Assembly (NCBI GenBank): GCA_963771025.1
Contig: CAVYRL010000003.1
Location: forward strand, 186,001-250,000
Direction of reading: 5' to 3'
From: Miltoncostaea sp963771025
GTDB taxonomy: Bacteria; Actinomycetota; Thermoleophilia; Miltoncostaeales; Miltoncostaeaceae
DNA length: 64,000 nucleotides
Of this stretch, positions 17,947 to 25,757 are shown piece by piece; the stretch's first letter is position 1; each line of letters starts with the position of its first letter. A program made the translations under genes and the position numbers. The notes under the pieces are model-generated. The model was given only the letters and a program-made list of their open reading frames with translations, searched no databases and was not told where the DNA came from.

Positions 17947-18215
17947 TACTGGCCGCCGAGGACGCGCTTGGGAGGGCGGACCCGCGGGCGGGAGCGGCGC
18001 ACCATCAGCTCCCCGACGGCGCGCAGGGGCACCTCGGCGACCTTGGCGAGTTCGACGGGGCCGCCCGTGGGCATGCCGTGGCGGGCGAGGTAGCTGACCA
18101 GCCGGTCGCGCGACTCGTCGAGCAGCCGGCAGCCGGGGCAGTCGTGGCGACCGAGGTTCCGCGGCGCCCCGCAGCGCTCGCACCAGCGCACCGCCGACCG
18201 CCGGGGGGCCATCAT
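17880..18215 (-). CDS. Small zinc-ribbon protein with helical C-terminal domain
   Basis: About 111 residues. WCERCGAPRNLGRHDCPGC near residues 10-28 gives two CxxC zinc knuckles, followed by a helical segment (RDRLVSYLARHG ... VELAKVAEVPLRAVGELMV) that looks like a helix-turn-helix, and a basic tail. This order resembles YvyF-type proteins (zinc ribbon then HTH), although no flagellar gene is present here. The start is uncertain: ATG at 18215 or 18272 are both possible and neither has a clear Shine-Dalgarno. It overlaps the end of the pyruvate kinase remnant on the opposite strand. Confidence 0.6.
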   Translation of the reverse strand: MMAPRRSAVRWCERCGAPRNLGRHDCPGCRLLDESRDRLVSYLARHGMPTGGPVELAKVAEVPLRAVGELMVRRSRPRVRPPKRVLGGQYYSRTVRTARKLVAEGPASGGP

Positions 18216-18337
18216 GGGGAGGCGTGCGCGATCCTCGGCGGAGGACTCGCGGGCGGGCGGAGGCGCGAGCATCGAGAGGAGGTCGAAAGCTGTCGCACCG
18301 CGGGTCGAGGTCACGGAGGTGGAGTTCGTCAGTCGGG

Positions 18338-18709
18338 GTGGTCGTCTTGAGCATCGCGGCGCTCGCCGTCGCGGCATGCGGCGGCGGCGATGGAGGGAGC
18401 TCCGGCACCGGTCCGACCCCGCCCGACCGCCTCTCGATCGAGATCCGGGGGGGCGGGCTCGGCACGTTCACCATCCCCCTGGACTGCGCGATCGCCGACC
18501 ACGACGCCTGCGCGGGGATCATCAACGCCCTGGGCAGGGCGGACGACGACCCAACCTGCCGGGCCACCCCCGACGACGGCGGCCGCATCACCGTGACGGG
18601 CACCCTGAACGGCAAGAAGATCGAGTCGATCGTCCGGCGAAGGACGGACTGCGAGACCAGGGTCTACGACGACGTCGTCGCGTCCCTGGCCCGTCTCTCC
18701 GGGGATTGA
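18338..18709 (+). CDS. Lipoprotein with subtilisin-inhibitor-like domain (tentative)
   Basis: 123 residues from the GTG at 18338. A short hydrophobic stretch ends in the lipobox VAAC (Cys14), so it should be lipid-anchored outside the membrane. The mature domain has four cysteines (50, 58, 74, 105) and the order DRLSIEIRGGGLG, AC-rich helix, CRATPDDGG, ITVTGTLNGKKIES, RRTDCETR. This resembles Streptomyces subtilisin inhibitor (PF00720): an initial beta strand, a Cys-containing helix, then T-x-G-x-x-x-G-x-x-V followed by a Cys near the end. The similarity is weak and the first cysteine spacing differs. A secreted subtilase is encoded at 8415. The start is not certain. A terminator hairpin follows. 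Confidence 0.6.
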   Translation: MVVLSIAALAVAACGGGDGGSSGTGPTPPDRLSIEIRGGGLGTFTIPLDCAIADHDACAGIINALGRADDDPTCRATPDDGGRITVTGTLNGKKIESIVRRRTDCETRVYDDVVASLARLSGD

Positions 18710-18779
18710 TCGGAGGTGCGTGGCCGCTCTTCCCGGACGCCCGGCCCGGCGAGGCCGGTCCGCGGAGCCGGCGAGCTCC

Positions 18780-18815
18780 CGAGGAACGGGGCCCGCCCAC
18801 GAGGCCCGTTCCTCG
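18780..18815. terminator. Bidirectional hairpin terminator
   Basis: CGAGGAACGGG pairs with CCCGTTCCTCG (11-base stem, extendable inward past a one-base bulge) between the convergent lipoprotein gene and HAD gene. Confidence 0.78.
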
Positions 18816-18849
18816 CGGTGTCTGCCCTCACCGCACCCCTCGGAAAGGA

Positions 18850-19524
18850 TCAGAGACCCGCCCACTCCTCCAGCACCCCGGCGACGCCCTCCAGGTTCTC
18901 CACCACCACATCCGCGTCCGTGAGCGCGTCGGCGTCGTGGGCTCCGGTCGTGACGGCGATCACCCTCGCGCCGCCGGCTCGGGCACAGGCGATGTCCCGG
19001 GGGGTGTCACCCACCACAACGACCGGGCCGGCGCCTCCGGCGCGCTCGACCGCGATCGGTACCAGGGCGTCCCGGGATTCGTGGTCCGAGCCGAATGCGC
19101 CGGTGCCCGGCGCGAACCACGCTCCGAGGCCCGCGTCACCGATCTTGGCGTGCGCGAGCGGCTCGAGATTGCCCGTCAGAAGCGCCAACTGCGTGCCGGC
19201 CGCGGCGGTGCGCGCCAGCGCCTGAGACGCTCCCGGAGCCGTCATCTGGGGAGGGTGATCGGCGCAGATCTCCGTGTACACCTCGACCGTGTGGGCCTTC
19301 CAGGCCTCGAGTCCGGTCGTGATCCGCCCATCGTCCACAGCGTGCCGGCGCAGGATCAGGCGCGCGATCTCCTGATCGGTGCGGCCCCCCGGATGGATGG
19401 CGACGATGTCGGCCGCGGTGACCGGGACACCGAAGACCTCTGCGGCCGCGCGGGAGAGCGCTTCGGTGTGCGCGAGTGGCGCCCCGAGGAGGAGAGTGCC
19501 GTCGATATCGAAGAGGATCAGCAT
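18850..19524 (-). CDS. HAD-superfamily phosphatase, phosphoglycolate-phosphatase-like
   Basis: 224 residues. HAD motif I is LILFDIDGTLL at the very N-terminus (nucleophile Asp and second Asp). Motif II is LALLTGN. Motif III/IV is VVVVGDTPRDIACARAGG. A helical cap between residues about 15 and 90 is typical of C1-cap phosphatases such as Gph. Substrate unknown; phosphoglycolate or a sugar phosphate is a family-level guess. ATG at 19524 places motif I immediately after the start. It is divergent from the GGDEF/HD-GYP gene across 79 bases. Confidence 0.88.
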   Translation of the reverse strand: MLILFDIDGTLLLGAPLAHTEALSRAAAEVFGVPVTAADIVAIHPGGRTDQEIARLILRRHAVDDGRITTGLEAWKAHTVEVYTEICADHPPQMTAPGASQALARTAAAGTQLALLTGNLEPLAHAKIGDAGLGAWFAPGTGAFGSDHESRDALVPIAVERAGGAGPVVVVGDTPRDIACARAGGARVIAVTTGAHDADALTDADVVVENLEGVAGVLEEWAGL

Positions 19525-19603
19525 GGATTGGAGGATAGGGGGCATTCGCCGTGTCAAACTGGGGGGGCTGCCGCGCGAAATCGCACCCCTGACGGGGAGG
19601 TCC

Positions 19604-21934
19604 GTGAGCCACCGTCCGATCACATGGCTCGGAGTCCTTGCCGTCGCCGCGATGCTCGCGGCCACCGCCGTCGCGACGGTCGCGGCCGTGCGACACGACC
19701 GCGATTCCGCGGATGCGCGGCGAGCCCAGATGGCCAGCCCCGCGATCCGGGCGTTGGCCGGTGACCTCGCCACCTCGGCGGCGAGCGTCGAGGATCTGCG
19801 CGCCTATTTCGAATCGACGGATCGCGTCACCCCCGAGGGGTTCCGGCGTTTCGTGTCGTCGTCCCTCGCCCGCCAGCCCTCCCTGAGCTACGTCGCCTGG
19901 ACGCCCTCCGACGCGACGGGGAGACTCGGCACGCCCCTCATCGAGCGCCAGCCTTCGGCCGAGGGCGCAGCCCCCGCGCCGCTCTCCACGCCGCAGGAGC
20001 TGGCGGCGATGGCGGTCGCCCGCGACACTGCCCTTCCACGGATGACCGCTCCGATCATCGGCCCGGACGGGCGCGGCTCCGTGGCCACCATCGCGCCGGT
20101 CTACGCGCCGGGGGCGCCCCTCGACACGGTCCCCGAGCGCCGGGCCGCGCTGCGCGGTTTCGTCAGCGGCGAATCCGACTTCGCCTCGCTGGCGAGCGCA
20201 GCGCAGGGCACGCTTCCCGAAGGGACCACGGTCGTCGTCGCCGACGGCGACGCGGCGGTCATCGGCAACCCGGGTGACGGCGGCCCGGTCGAGGGCACGA
20301 TCGACGTCGCGGGACGCACCTGGACCGTGGCCCTGGCCGGCGTGGGGGGATCGACGCCGGCGCTCCCGTTCGTCGTGGCGCTGGCGGGCCTGCTGCTGGC
20401 CGTGATCGTCGCGCTGCTGTTCCTGGAATCGTCCGGGCGTGAGCGGCGCACGCGTGGCGAGCTCGACCGGCTCCAGACGCGGCACGACCTCATCCTCGCG
20501 GCGACCGGTGACGGGATCGTGGGCATCGATCCCGATGGCGAGATCGGCTTCGTCAACCCGGCGGCCGCGCGGATGCTGGGCTGGGGGGTCGACGAGCTCA
20601 CCGGACGGTCGGCCCAGGAGGCTCTCGCGGCCGACGCCGGCCAGCCGCTGCAGAACGGCTCCGAGACGGGCGGCGTACGGGAGATCCGGCGTCGCGACGG
20701 CTCCACGTTCCCCGGCGAGTACACCACGACGCCGATCACGGCCAACGGGGAGCGCCTGGGGTCGGTGATGACCTTCCGCGACATCACCGCGCGCAAGGAG
20801 CTCGAGGACCGCACCCTGCAGAGCCTCGCCGCCGCCGAGGAGCTCGCGGCCGTGGACGCGCTGACCGGACTCGCCAACCACCGCACCTTCCACGAGCGGC
20901 TGCGCACCGAGGTCGAGCAGGCGCGACGCCACCATCGCGGCCTCGCCCTTGTGGTGATGGATCTCGACCGCTTCAAGCGGGTCAACGACATCCATGGGCA
21001 CCAGATGGGCGATCGCGTCCTGGAGCAGGCCGCGCGCGTCCTCGAGGACGAGAGCCGCACCGGCGAGCTGGTGGCGCGGGTGGGCGGCGAGGAGTTCGCG
21101 ATGCTGCTCCCCCACGCCGGGGGCGAGGAGGCGTTCCGGGCGGCCGAGCGCATCCGCCGCGCCATCGCCGCCGCCCACTTCCCGGCGGTGGGCTCCATGA
21201 CGATGTCCGCGGGCGTCGCCGACATCACACAGGCGCCGGACGCCGAGGCGCTCTACCACCTCGCGGACGGCGCCCTGTACCTGGCCAAGCACCGCGGCCG
21301 CGACATGGTGCTGCGGTATTCGCCAGAGACCTCCGAGACGCTGCCGGGCCGCGATGAGGCCGAGCGGATGGAGCGCCAGCAGGCGCTGGTGAGCATCCGG
21401 ATGCTCGCCCGGTCGGTCGATGCGCGCTCACCAGGCTCTCGCCGCCATTCGGAGCGCATGGGAGACCTCTGCGCCGAGATCGCCGAGGCCCTCGGGTGGA
21501 GCCCCGAGCGCGCCGCCCTGCTGAGGGAGGCGGGGCTCGTGCACGACGTCGGCAAGATCGGCGTATCCGAGGCGATCCTGCTCAAACCGGGACCCCTCAC
21601 ACCCGAGGAGAGTGAGCTGGTGCGCGAGCACGCCGAGCTCGGTGCGCGCATCGTCAGGGAGGCGCTCACCCCCGAGCAGGTGTCGTGGGTTCGGGGACAT
21701 CACGAGAGGTGGGACGGGAAAGGCTATCCTGACGCCCTAACGGCTGAGGAATGCCCTGAGGGTGCCCGCATAATGGCCCTCGCCGACGCCTGGGATGTCA
21801 TGACTTCGGACCGCACCTATACGTCCGGCCGCCTGTCGGCGGACGACGCCCTCGCCGAGTGCCGCAAGCACTCGGGCAGTCAGTTCTGGCCGCCCGCGGT
21901 CGAGGCGCTGGCGTCGATCGTCGAGCGCCTGTGA
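19604..21934 (+). CDS. Membrane PAS-GGDEF-HD-GYP protein (c-di-GMP synthesis/turnover)
   Basis: 776 residues. A membrane segment at about 6-28, an extracytoplasmic CHASE-like sensor (about 35-245), a second membrane segment (FVVALAGLLLAVIVALLFL), PAS (about 290-405), GGDEF with DALTGLANHRTFHERL, MDLDRFKRVNDIHGHQMGD and GGEEF, then HD-GYP with LVHDVGKIGV and HHERWDGKGYP. Both catalytic domains look intact, so it could both make and break c-di-GMP. The inhibitory-site position reads RTGE rather than RxxD, so product feedback may be absent. GTG at 19604 follows GGGGAGG with a short gap. Its stop overlaps the start of a proline-repeat membrane protein (GTGA). Confidence 0.93.
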   Translation: MSHRPITWLGVLAVAAMLAATAVATVAAVRHDRDSADARRAQMASPAIRALAGDLATSAASVEDLRAYFESTDRVTPEGFRRFVSSSLARQPSLSYVAWTPSDATGRLGTPLIERQPSAEGAAPAPLSTPQELAAMAVARDTALPRMTAPIIGPDGRGSVATIAPVYAPGAPLDTVPERRAALRGFVSGESDFASLASAAQGTLPEGTTVVVADGDAAVIGNPGDGGPVEGTIDVAGRTWTVALAGVGGSTPALPFVVALAGLLLAVIVALLFLESSGRERRTRGELDRLQTRHDLILAATGDGIVGIDPDGEIGFVNPAAARMLGWGVDELTGRSAQEALAADAGQPLQNGSETGGVREIRRRDGSTFPGEYTTTPITANGERLGSVMTFRDITARKELEDRTLQSLAAAEELAAVDALTGLANHRTFHERLRTEVEQARRHHRGLALVVMDLDRFKRVNDIHGHQMGDRVLEQAARVLEDESRTGELVARVGGEEFAMLLPHAGGEEAFRAAERIRRAIAAAHFPAVGSMTMSAGVADITQAPDAEALYHLADGALYLAKHRGRDMVLRYSPETSETLPGRDEAERMERQQALVSIRMLARSVDARSPGSRRHSERMGDLCAEIAEALGWSPERAALLREAGLVHDVGKIGVSEAILLKPGPLTPEESELVREHAELGARIVREALTPEQVSWVRGHHERWDGKGYPDALTAEECPEGARIMALADAWDVMTSDRTYTSGRLSADDALAECRKHSGSQFWPPAVEALASIVERL

Positions 21935-22842
21935 GAGGCCTGGGCGACCGGCGGCTGGTGTTCGCGGCCATCGCAATCGCCGGCACTGCGACCCTCGGGC
22001 TGCTGGTGCTGACGGCCGCGCTGGTCGGTGACGGCACGCCCAAGAGCGAGGGCGGCCTGAGAGTGGTCGTCAACCACAGGGCGATCACGACGCCGGCGCC
22101 CGTGGCGCCGCCCATCGCGTCGTCGCGCGCCTCCGGAACGCTCGTCGCGACACCGCCCGCGCCGCGCCGGGTCCTGGGGGCCACCTATACGCCGGTCGTC
22201 GCCGCCGTCGTGACCGCGCCCGTGCCGAGCGCTCCGGCGTCCCCCGCCCCACGTGACGCGACGCCCGTCGCGGGCACGCCGACCATCGCCCCGGCGCCCG
22301 TCGTGAGGACGCCGGCCACGCCTGCCGCTCCGGCGGCGCCGGCCGTCGTCGCGGTTGTGGCCCCGGTGACGCCCGCGGGTCCGCTGCCCGCGGCGGTGAC
22401 GCCGGGTGCTCCCGACATCCCGCCTCCCGACGACGACACGCCCGTCGGGCCGCCGATCGTCGAGCCCCCGGTGATCCAGCCGCCAGACGGCAAACCGCCC
22501 GTCGAGAAGCCCCCCGTCACAACGCCTCCCGTCGAGAAGCCGCCGGTCGCGAAGCCCCCCGTCGAGAAGCCGCCGGTCGCGAAGCCCCCCGTCGAGAAGC
22601 CGCCGGTCGCGAAGCCCCCCGTCGAGAAGCCGCCCGTGACGATGCCGCCGGTCGAGAAGCCGCCGGTCGCGACACCCCCGGTGGAGAAGCCGCCCGTGAC
22701 GAAGGCACCGGCCCCGAAGCCCCCGGTGGAGGGACCCGGCACGGAGGCCCCACCGGTCGAGACCGCGCCGGCGACGACGCCTCCGGTCGAGAAGCCGCCG
22801 GTCGCGAAGCCTCGGTTCGATCAGGGCGGCTGCGGGACCTGA
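21931..22842 (+). CDS. Membrane-anchored proline-repeat protein coupled to the GGDEF/HD-GYP gene
   Basis: 303 residues, no named family. A short basic N-terminus is followed by one transmembrane segment (LVFAAIAIAGTATLGLLVLTAALVG, about residues 9-33), then an Ala/Pro/Thr/Val-rich region, then many copies of KPPVEKPPVA-like units, ending FDQGGCGT with a single Cys. It should be a type II or signal-anchor protein with a rigid extracytoplasmic proline stalk. The GTG start overlaps the stop of the c-di-GMP enzyme, so the two are made together. It resembles the stalk protein next to the other diguanylate cyclase at 2523-4013 in style, not in sequence. Confidence 0.8.
   Translation: MRGLGDRRLVFAAIAIAGTATLGLLVLTAALVGDGTPKSEGGLRVVVNHRAITTPAPVAPPIASSRASGTLVATPPAPRRVLGATYTPVVAAVVTAPVPSAPASPAPRDATPVAGTPTIAPAPVVRTPATPAAPAAPAVVAVVAPVTPAGPLPAAVTPGAPDIPPPDDDTPVGPPIVEPPVIQPPDGKPPVEKPPVTTPPVEKPPVAKPPVEKPPVAKPPVEKPPVAKPPVEKPPVTMPPVEKPPVATPPVEKPPVTKAPAPKPPVEGPGTEAPPVETAPATTPPVEKPPVAKPRFDQGGCGT
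22531..22620 (+). repeat. 30-bp in-frame tandem repeat, three perfect units within a longer degenerate array
   Basis: Three identical 30-bp units begin GTCGAGAAGCCGCCGGTCGC. Degenerate copies extend from about 22481 to 22815. Each encodes VEKPPVAKPP. It is a coding repeat with no spacers. Confidence 0.9.
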
Positions 22843-22982
22843 TCAGGACCTGGCGCTCTCCCGAAGGAGCAACGCGGGGTCCCAGACCCTGTACCTGAGG
22901 CCAAGGAATGGCACCGGGTGGACCGGGAGACTGCAGTTGCGAGCGGGGTGGAGTGCACTGCCTACCGGGTCAGCTCCGTTCG

Positions 22983-23774
22983 TCACGGCGAGCGGCGGGG
23001 ATCGAGAAGTCCGCCCCCTTCTTCTCGATCCACGTCCTCCCGCCGGTTCCGCCGAGCTTCGTTCACCAGGGCCGCGATGACGGTGCTCTCGGGGTCGGCT
23101 TCGGGGTGCCACTGCACGCCGAGCATCCACCCCCCGTCCACCGATTCGATGGCCTCGGGGAGCCCGTCGCCGACCGCGCGGGCGGTGACGCGAAGGCCCT
23201 GTCCGACCGCGTCGATGCCCTGGTGGTGGTGTGACGCCCCGCGGTGGGGGGTCTCGCCGATGGCGAGGATCGCGCGGGAATCGGCGACGACGTCGACGTC
23301 GTGCTCGTTGCCCGCGAAACGCCCGATCTGGCGGCGGTGCTCCTGGTGGCCGAGGTCGTCCGGCAGGTGCTGGAGCAGGGTGCCCCCACCCGCGACGTTG
23401 ATGACCTGGGCGCCCCGGCAGATCCCGAGCACCGGGATTCCACGCGCCTGAGCCTCGCGCACCAGGGCCAGCTCGGTCGCGTCCCGCAGCGGGATCGGCG
23501 TATCGGCCTCGGGGTGCGTCGCGCCGCCCCACGTCTCCGGGCCGAGGTCGGCTCCCCCCACCAGCAGCACACCGTCGATGCGGTCGAGCACCCGCCCGGG
23601 GTCGGAGACGAGGGCGGGGTCCGGCGGGATCAGCACGGCGATGCCGCCCGCGCGCTGTACCTGCTCGATGTAGTTCATCGGCACCAGCGCCGCGGGGAGG
23701 TCCCAGACCGACCATCGCGCGGGCTCCATGGCGGTGCAGAGACCGATGACCGGGGTGTGCGACGGCGAGCCCAC
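22983..23774 (-). CDS. Class I glutamine amidotransferase, PuuD-like (peptidase C26)
   Basis: About 263 residues. Family landmarks: PVIGLCTAMEPARWSVWDLP at the N-terminus, DGVLLVGGADLGPETWG, the nucleophile Cys in LGICRGAQVINVAGGGTL, and the His/Glu of the triad in GVQWHPEAD. Members hydrolyse gamma-glutamyl bonds, for example gamma-glutamyl-GABA in polyamine breakdown; the substrate here is not shown. GTG at 23774 just precedes the conserved PVIGL; no clear Shine-Dalgarno is present, and a TACCCT nine bases upstream could be a -10. It is convergent with the proline-repeat gene; the 140-base gap holds nothing recognisable. Confidence 0.88.
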   Translation of the reverse strand: MGSPSHTPVIGLCTAMEPARWSVWDLPAALVPMNYIEQVQRAGGIAVLIPPDPALVSDPGRVLDRIDGVLLVGGADLGPETWGGATHPEADTPIPLRDATELALVREAQARGIPVLGICRGAQVINVAGGGTLLQHLPDDLGHQEHRRQIGRFAGNEHDVDVVADSRAILAIGETPHRGASHHHQGIDAVGQGLRVTARAVGDGLPEAIESVDGGWMLGVQWHPEADPESTVIAALVNEARRNRREDVDREEGGGLLDPRRSP

Positions 23775-23895
23775 CGGCAAAGGGTACGCAACGCCCGACC
23801 CGGCCGACTCATTCGCCCCACCGCCCGGTGTCAGACCCACCTGACGCCCGATGGACGGATGCTCGCGGAGGCGCCGGGTAACGCGACACGGTCGC

Positions 23896-24204
23896 TCAGG
23901 CGCGCCACTCCCGGGTGTGGAGAGGCCGCATCGCATAGGGCAGGGCGCGTCCGGCATCCGGCCCGCGGACGACCCCGGTCCGGCCGTAGGAGACGACCCG
24001 CGGGGAGGCGGGGGTGTCGACCCTGTCGATGAGCATCTGGAATGCCTCGCGCCCGGTGGCGAACCGCCACGCGGCGCCGGCGTCTCCCGGGCAGCGGTCG
24101 GGGTGGTTCGCGCGGGCGAACCGCCTCCAGGCCGTCACGAGGTCGTCGCGGCCGGTGATCGGCCGATCCAGTCCCAGCAGCTGCGCCGCCGTCGTGACGT
24201 TCAT
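23896..24204 (-). CDS. J-domain-like small protein
   Basis: 102 residues. The first half reads as a J domain: AAQLLGLDRPITGRDDL, then LVTAWRRFARANHPDRCPGD with the HPD tripeptide, then a helix (AWRFATGREAFQMLID). The C-terminal 45 residues are Pro/Arg-rich without a zinc or substrate domain. A J domain stimulates DnaK-type ATPases; this would be a minimal co-chaperone, but no chaperone gene is nearby. The ATG at 24204 fits the domain start. It is divergent from a 46-residue membrane protein gene. Confidence 0.72.
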   Translation of the reverse strand: MNVTTAAQLLGLDRPITGRDDLVTAWRRFARANHPDRCPGDAGAAWRFATGREAFQMLIDRVDTPASPRVVSYGRTGVVRGPDAGRALPYAMRPLHTREWRA

Positions 24205-24274
24205 GGGCCGACCGTACGTGCAGGCGCCCCGGGCCTCACCACCCGCGGGCGGAGTCGGTGCCTGGCCGACCGGG

Positions 24275-24280
24275 TAGAGT
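24275..24280 (+). promoter_or_regulatory. Candidate -10 element (TAGAGT), leaderless type
   Basis: TAGAGT lies seven bases before the ATG at 24288. No Shine-Dalgarno sequence is possible in that gap, and no -35 is obvious. The same hexamer sits six bases before the start at 45179. Confidence 0.5.
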
Positions 24281-24287
24281 GCCCCGC

Positions 24288-24428
24288 ATGATGGCCTTCG
24301 GCTTCACCATCGCCGGGATCCTGATCTTCCTCGGCATCGCGCTCGCGGCCGCGATCGTCGGCGGGCTGTGGTTCGCCGTCTCGGCGATGCGGCCGGAGTA
24401 CCTCGAGCGCCGTCGCGGCCCGGGCTGA
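24288..24428 (+). CDS. Small membrane protein, 46 residues
   Basis: A short frame of 46 codons: about ten residues, then one strong hydrophobic segment (TIAGILIFLGIALAAAIVGG), then LWFAVSAMRPEYLERRRGPG. A single-pass small membrane protein with a basic cytosolic tail is the obvious topology. The evidence that it is a gene is the coherent membrane segment, the ATG placed seven bases after a TAGAGT element, and the lack of any other gene in this 265-base interval. Function unknown. The HNH nuclease gene starts 41 bases downstream on the same strand. Confidence 0.6.
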   Translation: MMAFGFTIAGILIFLGIALAAAIVGGLWFAVSAMRPEYLERRRGPG

Positions 24429-24468
24429 CCCCGCCGTCCGGGCGCCGGGATAGCGTGCGCCGTCCACC

Positions 24469-24984
24469 GTGCTTCGCGAGGACACACACGCCCGCTTCGA
24501 GGCCGGATTCATGCGCCGCCGCTTCGTCAGCGGACGCCGTGAGTTCGCCTTCATCTCCGGCATGACGCATCGCGCCATCCTGCGCGAGCAGGAGAGCGTC
24601 CCGGTTCCGGTGGCCGAGGACGAGCGACGCACGTGGTGGATGTACCGCGGGCGCTTCTTCTGGGAGGACGACGGCCTGGCGCCGGACGATGTGATGGCTC
24701 TCGTCCACGAGCGCGAGCGGCGCCTGCGTCGTCGCATCGATCGGGCCAAGGATCTGATGCGGGCCGAGGAGGCCGACACCGGCCCGCGGCGCGTCCCGAT
24801 CCCCGAGGACGTCAAGCGCGACGTCTTCCGCCGCGACGGCGGTCGCTGCGCCGCGTGCGGAGCGGACGAGCTGCTGCAGTTCGACCACGTGATCCCGGTG
24901 GCCCTCGGCGGCGCGTCGACAGCCGAGAACCTGCAGCTGCTGTGCGCGCCGTGCAACCGCGAGAAGGGGGCGTCGCTCTCGTGA
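24469..24984 (+). CDS. HNH endonuclease-domain protein
   Basis: 171 residues. The C-terminal third is a full HNH domain: zinc Cys pair in CAACGADE, the catalytic block LQFDHVIPVALGGAS with DH, the Asn in TAENLQLL, and the second Cys pair in CAPCNREKG. The N-terminal part (about 1-115) is charged, contains RRTWWMYRGRFFWEDDGL and an Arg-rich helix, and has no family I recognise. Free-standing HNH proteins of this kind are usual in actinobacteria and of unknown target. The stop overlaps the GTG of the next gene (GTGA). TAGCGT lies 12 bases before the GTG start. Confidence 0.85.
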   Translation: MLREDTHARFEAGFMRRRFVSGRREFAFISGMTHRAILREQESVPVPVAEDERRTWWMYRGRFFWEDDGLAPDDVMALVHERERRLRRRIDRAKDLMRAEEADTGPRRVPIPEDVKRDVFRRDGGRCAACGADELLQFDHVIPVALGGASTAENLQLLCAPCNREKGASLS

Positions 24985-25640
24985 CCGCGGCCGAGGCCCA
25001 GGCGATGGCGACGCTGACGTGGATGCGCGAGCACGGCGACCTGCTGCGCGAGATCGTGCGGGACGATGTCGCCGAGGCAAGCGACCTCACCCCCGGCGGG
25101 GATCCCAACATCCGCGCCCACCTACGGTTCGTGGCGACGGCCCTGCGCGAGACCCTGGGCCCCCCGTACGACAGGGACCTCGAGGGGTTCGCCGACGGGC
25201 TGCAGGAGTGGTTCGACCAGAGCCTGCCGCTGTTCGACGCGCACCTGGAGACCGGCGTCGGCGCCATCGCGCTGGAGGAGCACCTTCAGTTCGGCACCTC
25301 GCCGGGGTCGGATCCGTCACTCGACGCGGGCCTCGAGCGCCGTGTGCGGATCGGCGGGTGGATCCGGATCTTCCTCCTGGGCATGGAGGCCCACCTCGGC
25401 CCCTCGGCGGACGGCTTCTCGGACGCGGTGCTCGCGCACATGGGCGCCCACCAGCGCGAGCTGGCGCGCCTGATCTTCTCGCTCGACCTCCAGGCGAAGA
25501 ATGCGGCGCGCGAGGCCGCCGGCGGGGGGGTGGACGTCGAGACGCAGGATCAGATCGGCCAGGCGGCCGCCGTGCAGGGGCACGTGCGCCTGATGGTCGA
25601 GGCCATCGCCGAGGCGATCGCGCCCGACGCGAGGGGTTAG
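24981..25640 (+). CDS. Hypothetical protein coupled to the HNH gene
   Basis: 219 residues, family not recognised. The sequence is mostly helical and acidic, without signal peptide, membrane segments or cysteines. It has Trp/Phe-rich patches such as LQEWFDQSLPLFDAHLETG and GGWIRIFLLGMEAHLG. The GTG start overlaps the HNH stop by four bases, so the two are translated together and may act in one process. The spacing to the downstream HD-GYP gene is 117 bases. Confidence 0.75.
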   Translation: MTAAEAQAMATLTWMREHGDLLREIVRDDVAEASDLTPGGDPNIRAHLRFVATALRETLGPPYDRDLEGFADGLQEWFDQSLPLFDAHLETGVGAIALEEHLQFGTSPGSDPSLDAGLERRVRIGGWIRIFLLGMEAHLGPSADGFSDAVLAHMGAHQRELARLIFSLDLQAKNAAREAAGGGVDVETQDQIGQAAAVQGHVRLMVEAIAEAIAPDARG

Positions 25641-25757
25641 CGCCGGCGCGGACGACGGGTCTCGCCGATGGGGTTGATCCCGGCGGCGATCGGCCGATCC
25701 CTGGGTGGGGCCCGATGGGTCCCGACCGGCCCGAGACCGCGCCGAAAGCGAGCCCAC

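Noticed and set aside
22481..22815. Regular short repeats resembling a CRISPR array
   Set aside because: The repeats are directly adjacent without unique spacers, have a period of 30 bases, and are in frame within a proline-rich coding sequence. No cas genes are present.
23775..23895. Operator or attenuator between the amidotransferase and the J-domain gene
   Set aside because: Short repeats (GGGTGTG, GGGCG) are present but without symmetry or conservation to support a site.
24469..25640. HNH pair as a restriction or anti-phage system
   Set aside because: No methyltransferase, helicase, reverse transcriptase or other defence gene is nearby. It is kept only as a low-certainty finding.
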